From NCBI GenBank assembly GCA_030737835.1, contig CM060851.1, positions 6,301,635 through 6,365,634 of the forward strand: 64,000 nucleotides of DNA. The letters run 5' to 3'. The notes beneath the pieces are model-generated. The model worked only from the letters and a program-made list of their open reading frames with translations. It made no database searches and was not told the DNA's origin. Source of the stretch: Acorus gramineus. Taxonomy: Eukaryota; Streptophyta; Magnoliopsida; Acorales; Acoraceae. Position numbers and translations under genes: made by a program. Positions 57,780-64,000 of this stretch are shown in pieces. Numbering within the stretch: the first letter of the stretch is position 1; each line of letters opens with the position of its first letter.

Positions 57780-58579
57780 TCTTCTCCATCTCCTCGATCC
57801 TCCTGATGAAAAACTAGCTAGACAGTGTGTTTTAGCTTTCAGATATAGGTTGGTTGTTCTGCAGGTGTTCCTTTGATTTCCCGTCTATGTATGCTGTGTG
57901 TGCATCTGTGTCGGTATGTACTATGCTCCTTAACCTATGTTGTATGTACTATATATGCATCTTTTAACGTGGTGTTTATTTGTGAACTCAACTTGCAACG
58001 CAATAAATAATAGCGTTTTTCCAGTAATCCAATTTGCAGTGTGCATATGAGTTGGACTTATTGTGCTCCTTAGTGGAGTATTTATTAATGATTGTGAATT
58101 CAATTTTTTTTAAGAAACTGTGATTAATATTATTTTTCACTAATGAAAAAAAAATAGACAATATCTGAAATGAAAGGAGAATATAAGAAAACAGGGATAA
58201 GATACATGAAAGTGTAGTTATTTCCAAATTGAGTACTAAAATAACAAATTCGGTTTTTTCCATTTCTATCAATTTGACATGTATTTTTCAAAAAAAGGAA
58301 ATTTTTTTTTGTTAGAATTCATTGCTAATAAAAATGAATTTACGTTACCGAAAAATCGTTAGGAGTTCCGGACAGTCCCACCGCGCCTACTCGGTGACTC
58401 ACCGAGATGTCTTGCTTGTGTTTCCCGCCACCACAAGTATTATTCCCTATTCCTTGAAGCTCTGTCTTGTCCGCTATCAAGTGTTCTCAACATAGAAATG
58501 GGAGCTCTTGAATACCAACTTCTACAATGAAATGTATGTGAATGTCAGAAGGGAATGATGACCAAAGATTATGATAAAG
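57780..58579. other. Intergenic, no gene seen
   Basis: AT-rich stretch between the BURP pseudogene and the left limit of the LST8 duplicate. Confidence 0.5.
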
Positions 58580-58680
58580 AGGTAACATCCGAAGAGTTGT
58601 GAGAAATTTGTCAACTAAATAAGGTCACACTTATTGAACAAGATATTATGAGAATGTTCCAATGGTTTTGAATAAATATA

Positions 58681-60375
58681 GGAAAAAATCGATAATATTC
58701 TATCAAAATTTTAAAAAATTGATTTAAGTTCCTGTAAACTCTTAAAATCATCGTAAATTCCTACCTTTTTAGAAAATTATGGTTTTTATCTCTCATGATA
58801 CCTGCTGTTTCCTGACTAACACACATATAGTTAACCTTATAACTAGACATGACAATTTACTAAAATACCCATCATATTAAACATATATATAGTCCCTCTT
58901 TTGTTCTCCCTCTCCTCGACAAAAACCCTTCACGAAGAAGAAGACCCAATGAAGCCCTTCAAATCACTGAGAAACCCGTCGAAGCCTCTACGAAGCCCTT
59001 TAGATTGTCTCACGAAATCATTCTCACCCTCTACACGAAGCCCTCTACATCCTCGAAGAACATCCAACAACCACCCCATCCACTGCAAACACGACCCCCC
59101 AACCGTCATCTTTCTCGACCACACCGGGTGCTGCTCCGCTTCCTCCTCTAAACCCTTCTACCCCTCTCAAGTCTCACCATCCCCCTCGTCGTCCTCCCTC
59201 CTCCTCCACTGACCTCGACCAGGACAATCCTACCCCTGCCATGATGACTGACATCTCCACCTCTCGCGTCGCCGTCCTGACTTCGTCGTCATACTCTGCC
59301 TCCTACCCCTCCAGCTACACCAAATTCAACTCTGCCTTGGCTTCTAGATCAGTTCACGCATAATGCCTTGAATGCGGGTCATCTGTGTTTCTTCAAAACC
59401 ACCGACACCACCAGTGGGAGCACGACCGCTATTGCCCCTCCAAGGGCACCGCGAGCAATGGCTACCGAGGACCCATGAATCTTGTTTGAACTGATCTTCG
59501 ACGTGCCATTGTTTGGATCGACAGGGGACAAGCTCTGCAAGAGGCCTAATTGCCTAAATACACGGTAGAATGTGTGTTTTCACATATTCTTAAATGATGT
59601 CTAAACACAAGCTACCCAAAATGTCCATTTAGACATTTCAACAAATACATGAACTACTATGTTTGAAACGCATGCAACCCGCGAGAGTCGTATACAAATT
59701 ACATCAAAACATATGATGTGCAATGGAACATATCTAATACATCTAAGAATTAACAGACATCCAAAATGGGTTCTTAAAAAATCAATAGCCAAATCACACA
59801 AACCTAACTTAACTAACTCTCCTCCCCCTGCCTCCGTCATCATGGTCACGGCGGCATGGGGAGGAGCACACAGCGAACTCGGTCACTGCGGAGGCGGCAT
59901 GACGAGATCGCGGGGAGAGAGAGAACAGATAAAAAAAAAAGAGAATATAAGAGAAAAAGAAAGAGTGGTGGGGTTAGATGTTCATGAATTTTGTATATAT
60001 ATAGTCATGGGTTTATGAAACACAAAAATTAAATGTTGTGGGTTCAAAAGCTGGTGAGACTATCCATTCCTTTTTTTAACAAACCCTGCGCCCGACCTTG
60101 ACTATTTTGGTGTATCAAGGATATTTGAGTCATCAAAAGGACCTATTTCAATATTTTAAATTTGTCAGGGAGTTATTTGAATGTAACTTTCAAACATTCC
60201 AATAGTGGGACAGAATATACATGGAATACGCTTTCTATTATGACAGGCTGTTAACTCAAGAACTCAAATCGTCAACTACAAAAGAATATAGAGACTTTTA
60301 CCGTGATTTTCAAAGTTTACATGGACCTAAACCGATTTTCTCAAATTTTTATGGAGTTATATCAATTTTTCTCAT
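58681..60375. mobile_element. Mutator-like element, possible Pack-MULE
   Basis: A 1,695-bp insertion into the LST8 duplicate, absent from the parental intron. Its ends are inverted repeats of about 80 bp: the left begins GGAAAAAATCGATAATATTC, and the complemented right GAGAAAAATTGATATAAC; both go on to the word TGTAAACT and then AAAATCA. A 9-bp target duplication ATAAATATA flanks it (58672-58680, 60376-60384), and the empty site is seen once in the parent. No transposase is present. The interior 58900-59500 is strongly GC-rich and codon-like, unlike the rest. Confidence 0.85.
58901..59500 (+). other. GC-rich captured-looking sequence inside the MULE
   Basis: An open frame of 103 codons (58901-59212) rich in Ser and Pro is followed by a stretch reading SYPSSYTKFNSAL, then frame breaks and CLECGSS. 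The SYPSSYTKFNSAL segment faintly recalls the region N-terminal to BTB/POZ domains in some plant proteins; this is recollection, not a search. No intact domain is present. It is probably a mosaic of host gene fragments rather than a functional gene. Confidence 0.3.
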
Positions 60376-60707
60376 AAATATAATATGGTAGGAGTACAAT
60401 AAATATATCTCCAGTAAATTAAGGTGAGTTCCTTGTTATCCATAAAAACAAAGTTCAAGTGAGCTTGATTTCACTTTTCAATGCCTTTTTGGTCGGGGAT
60501 GTAAGCGTGATTGTATAAAAAAAGGTTAAAGCAGGGTTGGACACACTATCCTCTTAAGTCTTATCCCATATTTCTTGTTCAGTTAGCTTTGGCTTTATGC
60601 TATATGGGGTCTTATTAGATTTGGTGGATCCCACAAAAACTGAAAGTCAACATTCATAGTCCATGTCCAACGGTAAGTTCCATTTTGGAAAACCCACAAC
60701 TCAAATA

Positions 60708-61174
60708 TGTTGAGAAATGAATATGTGAAGGCCATCAACAAAACTCAAAATCAATCACAAGAACGGAATATTATCACACGGAGAATGCAAGATATACATG
60801 GTTCGGCCTACGCCTATATCTACAAAGCAAAAACAGAGAATTCACTATAATAGTTGAGATACAAAAATACATTAAAAAACTCACAAGTTTTCTCATGGCT
60901 ACCTTCTCTTAGAACCCTCTCAACCTCACTCTTGAAACTCTACATTGTACCATGCAAAGTTTTGCTATGGAACCCTAAAAGATATTTATAGATATAAATA
61001 AATTCGTCTCGAAGTAATCTCTCCTAATTAACAAATAAATATTGCTCTTTCATTTTAGGAGATTCACTTTTAAATAAATCTTAATTAATATATATACCAA
61101 TTAGATGTTCATCCTAATTTGGTTTCATCATGTCCGTCTGATGTGATACACCGGATCGAGACATAATTCCAACA
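60708..61174 (+). mobile_element. Solo LTR in the LST8 duplicate
   Basis: A 467-bp insertion beginning TGTTGAGAAATG and ending CCAACA. It is flanked by AAATA (60703-60707) and AAACA (61175-61179). The parental intron reads straight through here with a single AAACA (within ACTCAAAACAATC). TG...CA ends, a 5-bp near-duplication and no internal region identify a solo LTR, left by recombination between two LTRs. Its sequence does not match the copia LTRs at 34.4/40.9 kb beyond the first bases. Orientation is uncertain. Confidence 0.85.
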
Positions 61175-61415
61175 AAACAATCTTACCATCTCAGCAGTGT
61201 TTTTGTCCAATTTTTCACACTGAAACAACTGGATTAGTTGTGAGCATCCCTACAGGCCCACATGCACTCGAGCTTTGTTTATATAAGTTTAACATAACAA
61301 CTGAAATCACATATAATTAGTTGGGACTTGTGCCCAAAAAAAAGGTTTTCCATGCTAAGCAGGAAAAAGCCTAGTACATTTATCTGTAACGGAATTAATA
61401 TGTGGGAAATGATAC

Positions 61416-63181
61416 CTCAAATCCCAAATCTTTACTGTGCCCTCTTCAGAACCTGAATACATCCAGTTGCCATCACATTGAAGTCTGACTGCCATCACAT
61501 TGTTTGTATGTGAATCATAGCTCATAACCTGACACGAGAGGAGGAAAAAATATAAATGCAAATAAGGGAATAGATTGTGCACGGGTAATAAGGTTACGCT
61601 ATAGCGAAACTCTGAGCCTAGCCTTATATTTTGTGAATACGAAGACAAGTATGTTGGCCTTTCTAAGACAGGAATTTGAAGATGTTGACCTTCCTAAAAC
61701 ATGGCTATTATTGTATTATACAAATGTGCTGTCCCAAAGAAGTGAAAACCATTTAGAATACTAAAAGAGAATTTCTTCCAATATTTTACATAATTATACA
61801 CACATATGCAAACTGGAAATTTTGGAGGCGTTCATATGATATGCATAACAGCGCTGCACCCCCATCATGCCAAAACAAGATAAATAAAGGGCACATTAAC
61901 ATTGAGAATTAAACAAAGAAGGCATACCGGCTGGGTACTGCTTGAGTTGACTTCAAAAGGACTAATGTGGGGATTCCCAGCTGCAGCAATGTACTACTTA
62001 TCTGGTGTTATTTCGAGCCGATTAACTTGCTACATACATGAAAGTCACCAAAATAATTTCGAGGCCAAGGATAACTACCACAGAAATTCTAGACAATAAG
62101 AAAAGACTTGTTGAATTTCCAAATTTTTAGAAAAACATCCCAAATGCATATTATCTGACATTCCTACAAGGCCTGAGGAAGTTCTCATAAGAACCATCAG
62201 TGAGGAGTAACTGAAACAAATAATCATTCTACAAGCATGGGGCAGATTACACATGACTACATTCACTTCAGACGGGTATATGTTTCAAATTCATCAATAA
62301 AACTTCACGTACTATGAGAAACTAAAGTGCATCATGAAAGTAAAAATGGCACTAGCAGCAAGTACAGCTGTTCTTTTCAAAATTGATATTCCACTCACAA
62401 CAAATAGAATGATACCATAACTCATGCATGAGCTAAGATAGGTTAGAAAAGAAACAAAAAGAAATATAATTTACTGTGAAACTACAATAACGAAAACAGA
62501 CTTGCAAACAGAAATCAGTGAGGATTTGTCCTAAAAAGAGGGAGCAAATACTTTGAAGGGAACAAACAAATGGGTTCAGACGAATCAACATTGTTCACTC
62601 TCCAATATAGATAATTAAAGACGGTTCATTTAATTTGTACTGAAAAGAGGGGAGGCATATAAACTTTCTGAAGAGAACAAACAAATGGCTTCAGACTAAT
62701 CAACATTGGTCAATGCCCAATAAACATAATAAAAAACAGATGTTTTTTTTTTTTTTTTTTGGGGTAAAAAATAAAAGACTGAGACAAAATGCCAAAAGTT
62801 AAGACCATATGTCCATATCCATATCTCCCCTCCCAACACCCTGTTATATGTGGGTGAGAATCTAATGCCGCTCAATTACAAATTAAAATCTAGATAACCC
62901 TAATGTGGACTAACTAATTCACACAAAATCCAAAATTTGATCCACATTTACCACTTATTAGAAAACATTAACCATAAGAACAAAAAACAAAAGTTGAAGT
63001 TTTGAACTTAAATCCAAACCAAAAGAAATTCAGATCCCGAATCGGGGAAAGATCTCGATCGTCGTCGGCTCACCGAGTCGGGGTGCTGAAAGGTTCGATA
63101 GCACCGGCCGCTCTTCGCCTCCCAGAACCTGATCGTGTGATCGTAACTGGCCGTCGCCAGTATCACCGACGGCTGACTCAT
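61416..63181 (-). pseudogene. LST8: LST8 pseudogene, exons 1-3 only
   Basis: Exon copies at 63181-63074, 62029-61928 and 61528-61416 correspond exactly in length to LST8 exons 1, 2 and 3 (108, 102 and 113 nt), with splice sites kept. Exon 1 has one change (Leu to Phe in the RT-x-QHPDS segment). Exon 2 carries a C-to-T change that makes an in-frame TAG at 61994-61996 in place of the Gln codon. Exon 3 remains open. With three of ten exons and a stop in blade 2, no functional WD40 propeller can form. The promoter-like flank is present, so a truncated transcript is possible. Confidence 0.93.
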
Positions 63182-63530
63182 CACGGAAAACCCTACCGAA
63201 ACAAAACACACACACGTTGACACATCGGACTCCAAAGAACCCCAGAAAGAAAATCAAGAAATTCGAAATATTGGTGATCACCTTCAAATCGAACAGATCA
63301 TCCGTCACTGTTCAACGACAGATTTTGTTTGTCGACCAAGATATCGATCCCCCTGGAACGCACGCGCGGAGGGAGGTCTACAGGCGACACGAGTGAGAAA
63401 TAAAAAGTCCGGCCTTTACGTAAAGGAGGCCTCAGGCCGGGGATTATCCCCTGACTGGGCCCGCCCTCCCTTAGGCCCACTAGAATTTTCCAGGCCGGAC
63501 CCGGGGCAGCGGGGCTTGTGCTAGGATCCG

Positions 63531-64000
63531 TCACCCTTTTTTTTTTTTGGAAAATAATATGTTCAGGCCCATTGTAAACCAATTTGCAGTGAAGTCTACA
63601 CCGTTTTTATTTTTCAAACAATCATATACTTCTCCATTAAAATATATATTGCCATATAAAATGAAACATGTATTGAGATATAATAGTATATTTTTTTTTT
63701 AAAAAAAAATGAAAAATATTTGTACTACATTCACTATGATGGAACCCTATACAATATGATAATACGTTATATATTATGTTATCATAGTGTATACTACGCT
63801 ATCAAAGTGCTTGAGGTTCTACCATAGTGTATAGGATAAAAAAATTATTTTTTATTGAGGAAAAAATATATTATCGTATCTCAGTATATACTTTATTTCA
63901 TATATCATATGTACTTCAATAAGAGAGAGTATGATTTTTTAAGAATAAAAATAGTGTGAACTGTAAATGGGCCTGCAAAATGGGGGTTGAACAAATCATT
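63531..64000. mobile_element. Probable foldback MITE at right window edge
   Basis: TCAGGCCCATTGTAAACC near 63563 and the complement of the sequence near 63953-63976 (GCAGGCCCATTTACAGTTCACAC) are inverted, as are the adjoining TTTTTATT...TCATA arms. The interior is almost pure A/T. The A/T-rich family is also seen near 31.45 kb. Boundaries are uncertain and no target duplication was established. Confidence 0.45.

Larger units (their letters stand above)
58580..63530 (-). repeat. Truncated direct duplication of the LST8 5' half
   Basis: Sequence homologous to about 48190-51720 (LST8 intron 3, exons 3 to 1 and 5' flank), in the same orientation about 11.8 kb away at the exon 1 end. The left limit is near 58580, inside what corresponds to intron 3 about 100 bp short of exon 4, so exons 4-10 were never included or were lost. 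Two later insertions, 58681-60375 and 60708-61174, interrupt it. Numerous small indels and substitutions separate the copies. Confidence 0.92.

Noticed and set aside
61355..63308. A second functional LST8 gene
   Set aside because: Exons 4-10 are absent and exon 2 has an in-frame TAG at 61994-61996.
1..64000. tRNA, rRNA or other structural RNA genes
   Set aside because: None was recognised by eye. The only tRNA-like word is the copia primer site at 34775-34786.

Overview
The window is nuclear DNA of a flowering plant. The evidence is intron-rich genes with GT..AG introns and an AT-rich intergenic space full of plant-type transposons. It also carries plant-specific families: a PRT6-type N-recognin, a three-repeat MYB3R factor, a GH17-X8 glucanase and a BURP protein. 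The very GC-rich GH17 and BURP exons inside AT-rich flanks fit a monocot best. I cannot name a species.

Layout: 1-2511 (-) is a nearly intact LINE endonuclease/reverse transcriptase lying antisense in an intron of PRT6. 3273-14396 (+) holds 16 exons of PRT6 (about 1,653 residues, C-terminal four fifths, through the stop codon). 14.4-18 kb is trailer and transposon debris. 18.1-25.9 kb (-) is a MYB3R gene with eight exons, a possible ninth, and a cluster of MSA-like AACGG cores upstream. 26-34 kb has no host gene but carries several well-delimited non-autonomous DNA transposons with target-site duplications, including one nested pair. 34375-41384 (+) is a complete but decayed Ty1/copia element (5-bp duplication TTGCA) with a small MITE in its leader. 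41960-44269 (-) is a secreted GH17-X8 beta-1,3-glucanase. 45689-51381 (-) is a ten-exon LST8 gene, the WD40 subunit of the TOR complex. 54.2-55.5 kb is LTR-like sequence duplicated in tandem. 56252-57779 (+) is a BURP-domain pseudogene with a LINE tail in its intron. 58.6-63.5 kb is a truncated direct duplication of the LST8 5' half, with a nonsense codon, a Mutator-like element carrying GC-rich captured-looking sequence, and a solo LTR.

Functionally the intact genes are housekeeping or regulatory: protein degradation (PRT6), G2/M transcription (MYB3R), TOR signalling (LST8) and wall or callose remodelling (GH17). They do not form a cluster or pathway. The most informative features are structural: an in-frame 71-residue tandem duplication inside MYB3R, the MSA-like cluster upstream of MYB3R, and the LST8 partial duplicate, whose comparison with the parent dates three later events. 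Exon boundaries were placed by eye from GT/AG sites, reading phase and family conservation. There is no transcript evidence.
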